From Chitinophagaceae bacterium (GTDB taxonomy: Bacteria > Bacteroidota > Bacteroidia > Chitinophagales > Chitinophagaceae): a DNA stretch of 18,250 nucleotides. The stretch spans positions 1 through 18,250 of the forward strand of contig CANIMM010000028.1 of NCBI GenBank assembly GCA_947468255.1. The letters run 5' to 3'. Below the pieces are notes generated by a model, which worked only from the letters and a program-made list of their open reading frames with translations, was not told the origin of the DNA and made no database searches. Every line of letters starts with the position of its first letter. Position 1 is the first letter of the stretch. This document shows, piece after piece, positions 6,602 to 14,468 of this stretch. A program made the position numbers and the translations under genes.

Positions 6602-7603
6602 ATGACTGGAAAAAAGAAAATAGTAATGAGTGGCATTCGCCCAACCGGATTTTTGCATTTAGGTAATTATTTTGGAGCTATCCAAAATTATGTCAAAATG
6701 CAGGATGAATTTGAATGTTATTTTATGGTGGCCGATCTACATTCACTCACCACGCACCCAGATACTAGCGAACTGAAAACTAATGTATACAGGGTATTGG
6801 CAGAAAATATTGCCTGTGGTTTGGATCCGGATAAAGTTGCCCTTTACTGTCAAAGCCATGTATATGAAACAGCTGAATTATACTTATACCTCAATATGCT
6901 GGCTTATATTGGCGAACTTGAAAAAACCGTTACTTTCAAAGATAAAGTGCGCCTGCATCCCGAAAATATCAATGCTGGACTGTTAACTTATCCTGTATTA
7001 CAAACCGCTGATATTATTCTGCATCGTGCTAGTTATGTACCGGTAGGCAAAGACCAGGAGCAACATTTGGAAATGGCCCGCAATTTCTCCAATCGATTTA
7101 ATTTTCGTTACGGTGAAATATTTCCCGAACCGCATGCATTCAACTATAACCAAGTATTGGTAAAGGTTCCTAGTCTGGATGGAAGCGGCAAAATGAGCAA
7201 AAGTGAAAACCAGTTAGCCACCCTGTTTTTGGCGGATGAAGATGATTTGATCAGAAAAAAAGTCATGAAGGCAAAAACGGATAATGGACCCACTGAAAAC
7301 AATTCAGACAAACCGGATTACATAGAAAACATTTTTGGTTTAATGAGATTGGTCAGTAGTGAAGATGTGATAGCAAAATTTGAGCACGATTATAACCATT
7401 GCGTCATTCGGTATGGGGATATGAAAAAGCAGTTGGCAGAAGATATGGTTTCCTTTATATCTCCTATTAGAAACAAGGTAAATGATATTCTCAATGACGA
7501 AGCTTATTTAAAGAGAGTGATGCAGCAGGGAGCGGAAAAAGCAAGAAAAAGTGCAAAGGCTACCATGGAGCTGGTAAGGGAAGCGATGGGTTTACATTAT
7601 TGA
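6602..7603 (+). CDS. trpS: Tryptophan--tRNA ligase
   Basis: TrpS charges tRNA(Trp) with tryptophan. From the ATG at 6602 the protein is 333 residues, a normal bacterial length. It shows both class I synthetase signatures: the HIGH-type motif HLGN at residues 19-22, after SGIRPTG, and KMSKS at 197-201. The frame is open upstream to 6494, but those 36 extra residues (MQLWLQYSLFKNWQ...) do not resemble TrpS, overlap the gene remnant on the other strand, and would place the promoter box inside the gene. The start MTGKKKIVMSGIRPTG is therefore preferred. It appears monocistronic: a 200-bp gap follows before the next gene. Confidence 0.96.
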   Translation: MTGKKKIVMSGIRPTGFLHLGNYFGAIQNYVKMQDEFECYFMVADLHSLTTHPDTSELKTNVYRVLAENIACGLDPDKVALYCQSHVYETAELYLYLNMLAYIGELEKTVTFKDKVRLHPENINAGLLTYPVLQTADIILHRASYVPVGKDQEQHLEMARNFSNRFNFRYGEIFPEPHAFNYNQVLVKVPSLDGSGKMSKSENQLATLFLADEDDLIRKKVMKAKTDNGPTENNSDKPDYIENIFGLMRLVSSEDVIAKFEHDYNHCVIRYGDMKKQLAEDMVSFISPIRNKVNDILNDEAYLKRVMQQGAEKARKSAKATMELVREAMGLHY

Positions 7604-7809
7604 TTATCCCCCTAAATCATCGGGGATGGGGATGCTTGTACAGCATTCTTTTGGAAGGCTAGTTGCTGAAATCCCTCGAAAAGGAAGCTAATCCTACTTA
7701 ATGGCAACAGAATGAATTTTTATAACCGGATTCTTATTATGTTTGCTTACTTTCAATGAGTAAATGACCATTCGATACAATTCTTAATATTATCCTATAA
7801 AGTGTGGGT
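7604..7809 (+). other. Intergenic region between trpS and the deoxynucleoside kinase gene
   Basis: About 200 bp with no credible ORF, RNA gene or strong terminator. A weak 6-bp stem (ATCCCC at 7606-7611 with GGGGAT at 7622-7627) lacks a T run. No convincing TAnnTTTG box is seen, so the promoter of the next gene is unassigned. Confidence 0.5.
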
Positions 7810-8445
7810 ATGGCAAAAATAAAAAAACCAAAGCATATTGCAGTAGCCGGTAATATCGGTGCTGGTAAAACGACTTTAACGGAAATGTTGAGTAAGCATT
7901 ATAAATGGATTCCACAATTCGAAGACGTGGATCATAACCCTTACCTCAACGATTTTTACGAGGATATGCCCAGATGGAGTTTCAACCTTCAAATATTTTT
8001 TCTTAACAGCCGTTTGAACCAACTGCTTGAGATAGATCGTGGTACCGAAACCGTTATTCAGGATAGGACCATTTATGAAGATGCCAATATATTCGCTCCC
8101 AATTTGCATGATATGGGATTGATGGGAAAAAGAGACTTTGATAATTATTTCCAGTTTTTTGAAACTTTGAAAACCATGGTAAAGCCTCCCGATTTACTGA
8201 TTTATTTGAAAGCTTCTGTGCCTACGCTGGTGGCTCAAATACAAAAAAGAGGCCGGGAGTATGAAGAAAATATCCGCCTCGATTACTTAAAAAAATTAAA
8301 TGATTATTACAATAATTTCATTGAAACATACAAAGAGGGCCCCCTTTTAATCATTGATGCCGATAATAATAAGTTTGCTGAAAATGAAGAGCATTTGGGA
8401 CAGATTATTTCAAAAATTGATTCTACCTTATTTGGCTTATTTTGA
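7810..8445 (+). CDS. Deoxynucleoside kinase
   Basis: A 211-residue P-loop kinase of the deoxyadenosine/deoxyguanosine kinase family, which phosphorylates deoxynucleosides at the 5' position for dNTP salvage. The P-loop is GNIGAGKTT (14-22). The DR-containing catalytic motif is QDRTIYED. The LID region has the Arg-rich KRGREYEENIR segment, and FNLQIFFLNSR before it fits the substrate pocket helix of this family. A GTG six bases earlier (7804) is possible, but the ATG at 7810 matches the usual MAKIKKPKHIAVAGNIG start. Preferred substrate (dA, dG or dC) cannot be settled from sequence. The gene is isolated by about 200 bp on each side. Confidence 0.9.
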   Translation: MAKIKKPKHIAVAGNIGAGKTTLTEMLSKHYKWIPQFEDVDHNPYLNDFYEDMPRWSFNLQIFFLNSRLNQLLEIDRGTETVIQDRTIYEDANIFAPNLHDMGLMGKRDFDNYFQFFETLKTMVKPPDLLIYLKASVPTLVAQIQKRGREYEENIRLDYLKKLNDYYNNFIETYKEGPLLIIDADNNKFAENEEHLGQIISKIDSTLFGLF

Positions 8446-8512
8446 TCGTGTACAATTAAGATCTCATTTCGTCGGTAAACTGTCTGCTCTTTTTTTTGTG
8501 CCGCCTCCCTGC

Positions 8513-8520
8513 TATTTTTG
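8513..8520 (+). promoter_or_regulatory. Possible distal -7 box in the leader of the aminotransferase gene
   Basis: TATTTTTG is an exact TAnnTTTG match but lies 115 nt before the aminotransferase ATG and lacks a TTTG at the right distance. It may be an alternative promoter or a chance match in T-rich DNA. The surrounding 190-bp gap (8446-8635) contains no other feature apart from two copies of TGTACAATT (8449-8457 and 8519-8527). Confidence 0.3.
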
Positions 8521-8623
8521 TACAATTTTGTTACTCGTTAAAAATCAGTTGATCCTATTCCGTATAGCGTATCATCCAATTACTATTTATCCACAAGGGG
8601 CATCTTTTTTTATTTTACCAGCA

Positions 8624-8631
8624 TAACTTTA
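8624..8631 (+). promoter_or_regulatory. -7-like box 4 nt before the aminotransferase start
   Basis: TAACTTTA (one mismatch to TAnnTTTG) is followed by CTTC and then the ATG at 8636. Position and spacing match those at gatC and lolD, suggesting a leaderless mRNA. Confidence 0.45.
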
Positions 8632-8635
8632 CTTC

Positions 8636-9478
8636 ATGAATCATTTCAATTACAATGGCAAACTGTATCCTGAGGGCAGTCCAATTATTGGGGCCGACAA
8701 TCGAGGCTTGAGATATGGGGATGGTTTATTTGAAACCATCAAAATGAAAAATGGAAAGCTACTTTTTGAAGACGAGCATTTTGCACGCCTTTGGAAGGGG
8801 ATGAAGGTATTGGAATTTGACATTCCCAAACATTTTACGGTAGAGGTTTTGCAAAAAGAAATTAGTGCTTTGGCTCAGAAAAATGGGCATGAAGGAGCTG
8901 CAAGAATCAGGTTAAATATCATTAGGGGAGATGGGGGACTGTACGATGCAAAAAATCATTTGCCGGCTTATATTATTCAAACTTGGCCATTGGCGCAAGG
9001 CAATGGGGAATGGAACAGCAATGGACTGGTGTTGGGAATTTATGAGCCCGCAAAAAAAAGTTGCGACATACTCAGTAACTTAAAACACAATAATTATCTT
9101 CCTTATGTACTGGCTGCCCTTACTGCCAAAAAAGAAAAGTGGAACGACGCCATTGTGTTGAATACACATGGAAGAATTTGTGATACTACCATTGCTAATA
9201 TTTTTATTATAAAAGACAATATGGTGTACACTCCTTCATTGCAGGAGGGTTGTGTTGCGGGGATCATGCGACGAGCTGTAATTCAAAATTTGTTGGAATC
9301 AAATTGGCAGGTGGTGGAAAAAGAAATTGCCATAACGGATCTATTGGAAGCAGAAGAGGTTTTTTTAACCAATTGTATGTACGATATCAGGTGGGTGCAA
9401 CGTATTGGGGATATTGTATACCAAAATGGGGTGACCCAGAAAATATTTTCTACTATACAGCCAACCATTTCACAGTAG
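8636..9478 (+). CDS. Class IV aminotransferase (aminodeoxychorismate lyase-like)
   Basis: A 280-residue PLP enzyme of fold-type IV, the family of branched-chain aminotransferase, D-amino acid transaminase and 4-amino-4-deoxychorismate lyase (PabC). It has the N-terminal RGLRYGDGLFET motif (23-34), the Schiff-base lysine Lys150 in SNLKHNNY, and the PLP-phosphate region CDTTIANIF. Asp183 stands where E. coli-type members usually have Glu contacting the pyridine nitrogen. The GDGLFET motif and compact length favour a PabC-like lyase over BCAT, but the substrate is not provable. It is followed 20 bp later by the photolyase gene and probably cotranscribed with it. If PabC-like, it would feed p-aminobenzoate to folate synthesis, whose first enzyme (folE) is also in this window. 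Confidence 0.85.
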   Translation: MNHFNYNGKLYPEGSPIIGADNRGLRYGDGLFETIKMKNGKLLFEDEHFARLWKGMKVLEFDIPKHFTVEVLQKEISALAQKNGHEGAARIRLNIIRGDGGLYDAKNHLPAYIIQTWPLAQGNGEWNSNGLVLGIYEPAKKSCDILSNLKHNNYLPYVLAALTAKKEKWNDAIVLNTHGRICDTTIANIFIIKDNMVYTPSLQEGCVAGIMRRAVIQNLLESNWQVVEKEIAITDLLEAEEVFLTNCMYDIRWVQRIGDIVYQNGVTQKIFSTIQPTISQ

Positions 9479-9498
9479 GCTTGTTTAACAATGATCAA

Positions 9499-10803
9499 AT
9501 GCAAAAAGTGAATATTATATGGTTTCGGCGCGATCTTCGGCTCAATGACAATGCCGCTCTTTACCATGCGCTTCAGTCAGGAATTCCCGTATTACCCATC
9601 TTTATTTTTGACAAAAACATTTTGGACAAGCTCGATCAAAAGGCAGATAGGAGGGTAGCATTCATCCATTCCGCGCTGGAGGAAATGCAGCAAAAGTTGC
9701 TAAAAATGGGTTCTTCATTGGAAGTATACTACGGTACTCCACTAGAAATATTTAAAAGTCTGGCCGGCAAATATGAACTGGTGCAAGTATTTGCCAACCA
9801 CGATTATGAACCTTATGCGTTGGAGAGGGAAAATGCGACCCGCCATTTTTTAGAAACTAACCATACGACTTTGGTTACATTCAAGGACCAGGTGGTGTTT
9901 GAAAAAAATGAAGTGGTCAAAGACGATGGTACACCGTATACCATATTTACCCCTTACAGTAGAAAATGGAAGGCAAAATTGATCGATGACCATTTACAAC
10001 CCTTTGCAACCGAAAAATATTTTAAAAATTTTTACCAGCAATCTGCGCATCCTATTCCTACTTTGCAATCGATGGGTTTTATTGAAGTGGATAAGCCTTT
10101 TCCTTCACAATCATTGAATGAGGAGTTGGTGAAAAAATACTCGGATCAAAGAAATTTTCCGGCAATTGAAGGTACTTCCAAATTGGGGGTTCATTTGCGC
10201 TTTGGCACCATCAGCATTCGGGAACTAGCCCGAAAAAGCAGGGGACTTTCTGAAACTTTTTTGAATGAATTGATTTGGAGAGATTTTTATCATATGATTT
10301 TATTTCATTTTCCTCAGGTGGGCCACTACAAAGCCTTTAAGCCCCAGTATGACTTGATTGAATGGCGAATAGAAGAGGGTGAATTTGAGCGCTGGTGCAA
10401 TGGGCAGACCGGTTACCCCATTGTAGATGCTGGGATGCGGGAATTAAATGAAACCGGATTTATGCATAATCGGGTACGCATGATCGTTGCCTCTTTTCTT
10501 ACTAAACACTTGCTGATAGATTGGAGGTGGGGAGAAGCCTATTTTGCCCAAAAACTCTTAGATTACGACCTAGCGGCCAATAATGGTGGGTGGCAATGGG
10601 CAGCGGGAAGTGGTTGCGATGCGGCACCCTATTTTAGAATATTCAATCCTTATCTACAGACTCAAAAATTTGATCCAAAATTAGCGTATATAAAAAAGTG
10701 GGTACCTGAATTCCAAGAATTTACCTATCCTGCACCCATTGTGGTGCACGAAGATGCAAGAAAAAGATGTCTGGAAGTATATGGAAAGGCATTGAAAAAA
10801 TAA
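9499..10803 (+). CDS. Deoxyribodipyrimidine photolyase / cryptochrome family protein
   Basis: Flavoprotein of the class I photolyase family, which uses blue light to split UV-induced pyrimidine dimers. From the ATG at 9499 it is 434 residues. The N-terminal antenna domain begins IIWFRRDLRLNDN. The C-terminal FAD domain has GVHLRFGTIS, NELIWRDFYHM, DAGMRELNETGFMHNRVRM, IDWRWGEAYF and NNGGWQWAAGSGCDAAPYF. The DWRWGE and GGWQW segments hold Trp residues equivalent to those of the E. coli electron-transfer chain, and the substrate-site Trp in ELIWRDF is present. These support an active CPD photolyase more than a signalling cryptochrome. The frame is open back to 9250, but that part overlaps the aminotransferase and is not photolyase-like. 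It ends 4 bp before the opposing membrane gene. Confidence 0.92.
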   Translation: MQKVNIIWFRRDLRLNDNAALYHALQSGIPVLPIFIFDKNILDKLDQKADRRVAFIHSALEEMQQKLLKMGSSLEVYYGTPLEIFKSLAGKYELVQVFANHDYEPYALERENATRHFLETNHTTLVTFKDQVVFEKNEVVKDDGTPYTIFTPYSRKWKAKLIDDHLQPFATEKYFKNFYQQSAHPIPTLQSMGFIEVDKPFPSQSLNEELVKKYSDQRNFPAIEGTSKLGVHLRFGTISIRELARKSRGLSETFLNELIWRDFYHMILFHFPQVGHYKAFKPQYDLIEWRIEEGEFERWCNGQTGYPIVDAGMRELNETGFMHNRVRMIVASFLTKHLLIDWRWGEAYFAQKLLDYDLAANNGGWQWAAGSGCDAAPYFRIFNPYLQTQKFDPKLAYIKKWVPEFQEFTYPAPIVVHEDARKRCLEVYGKALKK

Positions 10804-10807
10804 TCTA

Positions 10808-11080
10808 TTACTGATTGGTAATCAATATCAAAATGGTGATAGAAAGTATCAAAAATGAATAGAGATAAAGTGAATGAAGCTTCTTTTTTTCTTTAACTAA
10901 AAAAAACAGGGAAACGAGCGGCAGACCGAATAACATAGCCAAATTGGGAAGCCAGAGTATCTCATAGATGGCTCCTACAACTGGATAGCGGTAAGTATTT
11001 AAAAAACTGCCTCCCAACCAAAATAACGACACCTCCATACTCAGAGCGAACAAAGTCTTGCTTAGGTTTGAATGGCTCAT
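10808..11080 (-). CDS. Small membrane protein of unknown function
   Basis: A 90-residue hydrophobic protein with three predicted membrane segments (about 8-28, 36-61 and 69-88). A short basic stretch (KEKKK) lies before the last segment, and NQ forms the C-terminus. I do not recognise the family and see no catalytic or metal motif. It starts 29 bp after the mqnD stop on the same strand, so it may be the third gene of the mqnB-mqnD operon, but a link to menaquinone is only positional. Its end lies 4 bp from the photolyase stop, leaving no room for a separate terminator between the two convergent genes. Confidence 0.7.
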   Translation of the reverse strand: MSHSNLSKTLFALSMEVSLFWLGGSFLNTYRYPVVGAIYEILWLPNLAMLFGLPLVSLFFLVKEKKKLHSLYLYSFLILSITILILITNQ

Positions 11081-11109
11081 TTTTTATTTATTATACAATC
11101 AAATAGGCT

Positions 11110-11943
11110 TTAAGGGGCTACAAAAATATCCTCCATCTTTTTTGAATTTTCACTGGACTGTATCGGGTGATTTTCTAGGAGCTTCAGAATAGCATTTTTG
11201 CCCATATCACCTAAATCGAGCGAATACTCATTTACATACAAATCGATGTGCTGTCGCATTACTGACTCACTCATTTCCTGAGCATGGCTTCGAATATAAT
11301 CATTTAGCAACGGGTAATTTGAAAAAGCATATTCAATACTTTCTTTAATGAGTGTATCAATGGTATGTTGTGTTGAAATATCAATTTCTTTTTTGATAAC
11401 AATTCCCCCCAGTGGAATGGCATTGCCAGTTTTATTCTCCCAATAATCACCGAGGTCGATGATTTTTTTTAAGCCTTTAGCTTCATAGGTAAATCGGTTT
11501 TCATGAATAATCACTCCTAATCCCTTGTTAGCTAAAACAAAATTTTCAATTTCATCATAGCGAAGAAAAACTTTGTTTTTTGCATTTGGATAGGCCATCG
11601 AAAAAAGGAGGTGAGCAGTGGTGTTTTCTCCAGGAATAGCTACCAATATGTCTTCTATCGGCTGATCATTAATTATTGAAGCGGAAATCAATAAGGGGCC
11701 TACGCCTTTTCCTAGGGCACTACCACTATTCATAACGCTGTATTTGTCTAGAACCAGCGGCAGTACTCCATAGCTTAGTTTTGTGATGGAGAGCTTTCCT
11801 TCGAGTGCCCATTGATTCAGGGTTTGCACATCTTCAAGTAGTACTTCAAATGCTAAACCTTTCGTGTCGATCTTATGATTGACCATTGCGTCAAAAATGA
11901 ACGTATCGTTGGGGCAGGGAGAGAAGCCAAGGGTTAGTTTCAT
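11110..11943 (-). CDS. mqnD: 1,4-dihydroxy-6-naphthoate synthase
   Basis: MqnD converts cyclic dehypoxanthine futalosine to 1,4-dihydroxy-6-naphthoate in the futalosine route to menaquinone. The 277-residue protein has the family-typical opening TLGFSPCPNDTFIFDAMV, with Cys-Pro-Asn-Asp in the substrate pocket. The periplasmic-binding-protein-like fold shows TKLSYGVLPLVLDKY and the internal HENRFTYEAKGL segment. It lies 31 bp downstream of mqnB on the same strand, which supports an operon. MqnA, MqnC and MqnE are not in the window. Confidence 0.94.
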   Translation of the reverse strand: MKLTLGFSPCPNDTFIFDAMVNHKIDTKGLAFEVLLEDVQTLNQWALEGKLSITKLSYGVLPLVLDKYSVMNSGSALGKGVGPLLISASIINDQPIEDILVAIPGENTTAHLLFSMAYPNAKNKVFLRYDEIENFVLANKGLGVIIHENRFTYEAKGLKKIIDLGDYWENKTGNAIPLGGIVIKKEIDISTQHTIDTLIKESIEYAFSNYPLLNDYIRSHAQEMSESVMRQHIDLYVNEYSLDLGDMGKNAILKLLENHPIQSSENSKKMEDIFVAP

Positions 11944-11974
11944 ATTAAATAGCTTTCGGGGTTTGGCTCATTTT

Positions 11975-12622
11975 TTACTTTGACAGTTCAAATTCACTTG
12001 TAATCAAATCAATTATTTTTTTCAATTCATTGTTCAAATTGCTAATCGCTTCTTTGATCTTCCATTTGCTTTTATCCCTTTCACCCACCCAGTTAGAAAT
12101 GCTTCTTATTTGAATAAACGGTATATTTTGCTGTAGCGCTACAAAATGCAGTGCGGCTCCTTCCATACTTTCTATATCAGGCGAAAAGTTACTGATTGAC
12201 TGTTGCTTTTGTAATATGCTATCACTCACCTTGTTTACAGTAATTGCTTTTACGGATCTTAATTTTGATCGAGAAAAAAGGGTAGTGGGGTTAACTAGCC
12301 AACCGTCGCTAAATGGGAATTCATTTTGGTTCGCAAATTCTGACCGGAAAATGGGGGTAAACTGTTCTTTTTGTTCCATACCAATATCTCCAAAAGTATC
12401 CTGCTTTACCAATACCACTTCACCTAGGAGCTGCTTTTCGGAAAATGCACCGGCAATTCCTGCTTGAATGATAAGGTCGGGTTGAATTTGTTGAATTGTT
12501 TTTTGTAAATGGTACAGTGTAGCTGGAACGCCTACCCCTGTAATGAGCACATCAACTGCTTTATTTTCAGCTCTAAATGGTTCGATTTCATATTCAGTGG
12601 CTGCTATCAATAAAATTCGCAT
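11975..12622 (-). CDS. mqnB: Futalosine hydrolase
   Basis: MqnB removes hypoxanthine from futalosine (or adenine from the amino form), and is related to MTA/SAH nucleosidases. From the ATG at 12622 it has 215 residues. It shows the purine-phosphorylase-like Gly-rich segment ITGVGVPAT, IQAGIAGAF, and the ESMEGAA catalytic segment typical of nucleosidases. The frame extends 25 codons upstream to 12697, but MRILLIAATEYEIEPF is the normal family start, and the extension would run into the start of the divergent gene. A GAAATTTG box lies 4 nt before the ATG. The upstream region is shared with the divergent pterin gene and contains an inverted repeat. Confidence 0.92.
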   Translation of the reverse strand: MRILLIAATEYEIEPFRAENKAVDVLITGVGVPATLYHLQKTIQQIQPDLIIQAGIAGAFSEKQLLGEVVLVKQDTFGDIGMEQKEQFTPIFRSEFANQNEFPFSDGWLVNPTTLFSRSKLRSVKAITVNKVSDSILQKQQSISNFSPDIESMEGAALHFVALQQNIPFIQIRSISNWVGERDKSKWKIKEAISNLNNELKKIIDLITSEFELSK

Positions 12623-12627
12623 AGTAC

Positions 12628-12684
12628 AAATTTCGGCTATAGTCTTCATATTTTGGTATTTTGAGACTACCTTCGCCGAAATTT
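12628..12684. promoter_or_regulatory. Inverted repeat between divergent mqnB and PTPS/QueD genes
   Basis: AAATTTCGGC (12628-12637) and GCCGAAATTT (12675-12684) are perfect 10-bp arms 37 bp apart. Just inside both arms, in the same relative orientation, is TAGTCT/AGACTA. The left arm overlaps the -7-like box of mqnB; the right arm overlaps and follows TACCTTCG (12668-12675), the candidate -7 box of the rightward gene. It could be a mirrored promoter pair or a shared operator. Confidence 0.55.
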
Positions 12685-12696
12685 CCAGAATAGACA

Positions 12697-13107
12697 ATGG
12701 TTTACATTACAAGAATAGAACATTTTAACGCAGCTCACCGACTTTTTAATCCAAATTGGACTAGAGAGAAAAATGAGGAGGTATTTGGTAAATGTGCGAA
12801 TGAAAACTGGCATGGGCATAATTTTGAGCTCTATGTCACGTTAAAGGGGGAGCCTAATCCAGATACCGGTTTTGTGTTTGATGTTAAAAAACTAAGCATT
12901 ATTGTACAGCAGCAGGTGATTGATAAACTTGATCATAAAAACCTCAATTTAGACGTTGATTTTATGGCTGGCAAATTATGTTCTATCGAAAACCTAGTGA
13001 TAGGGATATGGGATCAATTGGTACCCCATTTGCCCAAGGATGTTAACCTACACAGTCTAAAATTGTATGAAACTCCAAGAATTTTTGTTGAATATTTCGG
13101 CCATTAA
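12697..13107 (+). CDS. PTPS/QueD-family enzyme (6-pyruvoyl- or 6-carboxy-tetrahydropterin synthase), copy 1
   Basis: A 136-residue member of the T-fold family that acts on 7,8-dihydroneopterin triphosphate, the product of FolE. Zinc ligands are His14 (FNAAHRL), His39 and His41 (WHGHN); the catalytic Cys33 precedes HGH by five residues. A LDHKNLN segment and the pterin-anchoring Glu in LYETPR are present. From memory of the family, Cys-x5-His-Gly-His is the spacing of animal PTPS and some bacterial PTPS, whereas E. coli QueD has Cys-x3-HGH. QueD (queuosine precursor) or PTPS (biopterin-type) activity remains open. It diverges from mqnB and stands 206 bp before its paralogue. Confidence 0.9.
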   Translation: MVYITRIEHFNAAHRLFNPNWTREKNEEVFGKCANENWHGHNFELYVTLKGEPNPDTGFVFDVKKLSIIVQQQVIDKLDHKNLNLDVDFMAGKLCSIENLVIGIWDQLVPHLPKDVNLHSLKLYETPRIFVEYFGH

Positions 13108-13313
13108 TTAGCTCAAGCAGCCTTTTTATTTGATTACCGTAAACAATTGGTAACTTCAAATGTTATTTAATTTAAGAGTTGATGTGTTTGAACAGCAGAC
13201 TTCTGTTATAACCTTCAGGATTAAACGTTCTAAACTAATTCCCTGATTTTATGTTTAAATGTTATTGCTACGGTTTTAACCATTTCAATTAAACAATGTA
13301 ATTTAATATAGGT
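13108..13313 (+). other. Intergenic region between the two PTPS/QueD copies
   Basis: AT-rich, 206 bp. No ORF, RNA gene or strong terminator. The 10-mer AAATGTTATT occurs twice (13158-13167 and 13257-13266), and a weak TTACC/GGTAA stem is present near 13135-13152. No convincing promoter box for copy 2 was found. Confidence 0.4.
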
Positions 13314-13730
13314 ATGAACAATAAGGTGTCAGTTTTTCGAAGGGAGCATTTTAATTCGGCCCATAGGTTAAATAATCCGGCATGGGATGCGGCAACCAAT
13401 GCAAGGGTGTTTGGTAAATGCAATAATCCTAATTACCACGGTCATAATTACGAATTGGTGGTAAAACTTACCGGAATACCTGATGAAGCTACCGGTTATG
13501 TATATGACCTTAAATTATTAAGTGATCTCATCCAGCAATATGTGTTAGAGCGGTTTGATCACAAAAATCTCAATGAGGATACAGTAGAGTTTAAAAAACT
13601 CAATCCCAGTGCAGAAAATATTGCAATAGTTATTTATAATATTTTGAGAGAACAAATAGACCTGAAGATTGATTTGCAGATTCGTTTGTATGAAACAGAA
13701 AGAAATTTTGTTGAATATCCGGTTAACTAA
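13314..13730 (+). CDS. PTPS/QueD-family enzyme, copy 2
   Basis: A 138-residue paralogue of the preceding gene in the same fold and family. Zinc ligands are His17 (FNSAHRL), His42 and His44 (YHGHNY); Cys36 sits five residues before HGH in GKCNNPNYHGHNYE, a motif very close to animal 6-pyruvoyltetrahydropterin synthase. FDHKNLNED and the pterin-anchoring LYETER segment complete the active site. It lies 15 bp upstream of folE, so the two are almost certainly cotranscribed: FolE makes its substrate. Divergence from copy 1 across the whole length argues against a recent duplication and for separate roles, for example one in queuosine and one in another pterin, which is inference. Confidence 0.9.
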   Translation: MNNKVSVFRREHFNSAHRLNNPAWDAATNARVFGKCNNPNYHGHNYELVVKLTGIPDEATGYVYDLKLLSDLIQQYVLERFDHKNLNEDTVEFKKLNPSAENIAIVIYNILREQIDLKIDLQIRLYETERNFVEYPVN

Positions 13731-13745
13731 ATAAAAAAAATACCA

Positions 13746-14342
13746 ATGGCTTATAAAAAAATTGAACAATATGACCAGCCTGTTACTGAGGGTTTGATAA
13801 AGAGTTACACTGAGGCGTTGGGATTATTGGGGGAGGATCCCAAAAGAGAGGGGCTTCAAAAAACTCCAGAAAGGGTTGCAAAAGCAATGCAGTTTCTAAC
13901 GCAGGGGTATCAGCAAGATGCCAATGCGATTTTGAACTCTGCAAAATTTCATGAAGAGGTGAGTGAGATGATTATTGTTAAGGACATCGAATTGTATAGT
14001 ATGTGCGAGCATCATATGCTTCCTTTTTATGGGAAGGCGCATGTTGCATATATCCCCAATGGCTGGATTACCGGCTTGAGCAAAATTGCCCGTGTGGTGG
14101 ATGTGTACAGCAGGCGTTTTCAGGTTCAAGAAAGGCTTACCCATCAAATTCTCAATTCAATCAAAGAAACCCTCAACCCAATGGGGGTGGCGGTTGTTAT
14201 TGAGGCTTCACATCTTTGCATGATGATGCGGGGCGTTCAAAAACAAAACTCGGTAACCACCACCTCTGCTTTTTGGGGTGAATTTGAGCAAAATGAAACT
14301 AGGAGTGAGTTTCTCAAGTTGATTAGCGCCAAGCTTCATTAA
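13746..14342 (+). CDS. folE: GTP cyclohydrolase I
   Basis: FolE converts GTP to 7,8-dihydroneopterin triphosphate, the entry step for folate and pterin synthesis and, through QueD, for queuosine. The 198-residue protein is a zinc-dependent type IA enzyme. The ligands are visible: Cys87 and His90 (MCEHHMLPF) and Cys158 (SHLCMMMRGV). The substrate-binding GLSKIARVVDVYSRR and QERLTHQI segments are intact, as is the TSAFWGEF C-terminal motif. It follows PTPS/QueD copy 2 by 15 bp, forming a two-step module. No terminator was found in the 126-bp gap before fabD. Confidence 0.97.
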   Translation: MAYKKIEQYDQPVTEGLIKSYTEALGLLGEDPKREGLQKTPERVAKAMQFLTQGYQQDANAILNSAKFHEEVSEMIIVKDIELYSMCEHHMLPFYGKAHVAYIPNGWITGLSKIARVVDVYSRRFQVQERLTHQILNSIKETLNPMGVAVVIEASHLCMMMRGVQKQNSVTTTSAFWGEFEQNETRSEFLKLISAKLH

Positions 14343-14441
14343 TACAACTTCTTCCTTTTAATATTATTTATTAAGGAGGGGAGGGAAACCCTAGATAGCC
14401 TCAATATTAATTTTATTCTGATTTGTGTCGGTTTAAAATTT

Positions 14442-14449
14442 TATTTTTG
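14442..14449 (+). promoter_or_regulatory. Candidate -7 box of fabD
   Basis: TATTTTTG is an exact TAnnTTTG match 19 nt before the fabD ATG. A TTTG at 14422-14425 is 16 nt upstream, slightly closer than the 19 nt of the best promoter in this window. Confidence 0.55.
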
Positions 14450-14468
14450 AACAAAATTTATAGGTAGT

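Noticed and set aside
7606..7627. Possible terminator after trpS (ATCCCC / GGGGAT)
   Set aside because: Only a 6-bp stem with a 10-nt loop and no following T run.
8449..8527. Two copies of TGTACAATT
   Set aside because: A 9-mer seen twice in 80 bp of AT-rich DNA, with no symmetry to promoter boxes, is easily chance.
9250..9498. 83-codon N-terminal extension of the photolyase
   Set aside because: It overlaps the aminotransferase gene in another frame and does not resemble photolyase; the usual start is the ATG at 9499.
12623..12697. 25-codon N-terminal extension of mqnB
   Set aside because: The family start is at 12622; the extension covers the shared promoter region and touches the divergent gene's start.
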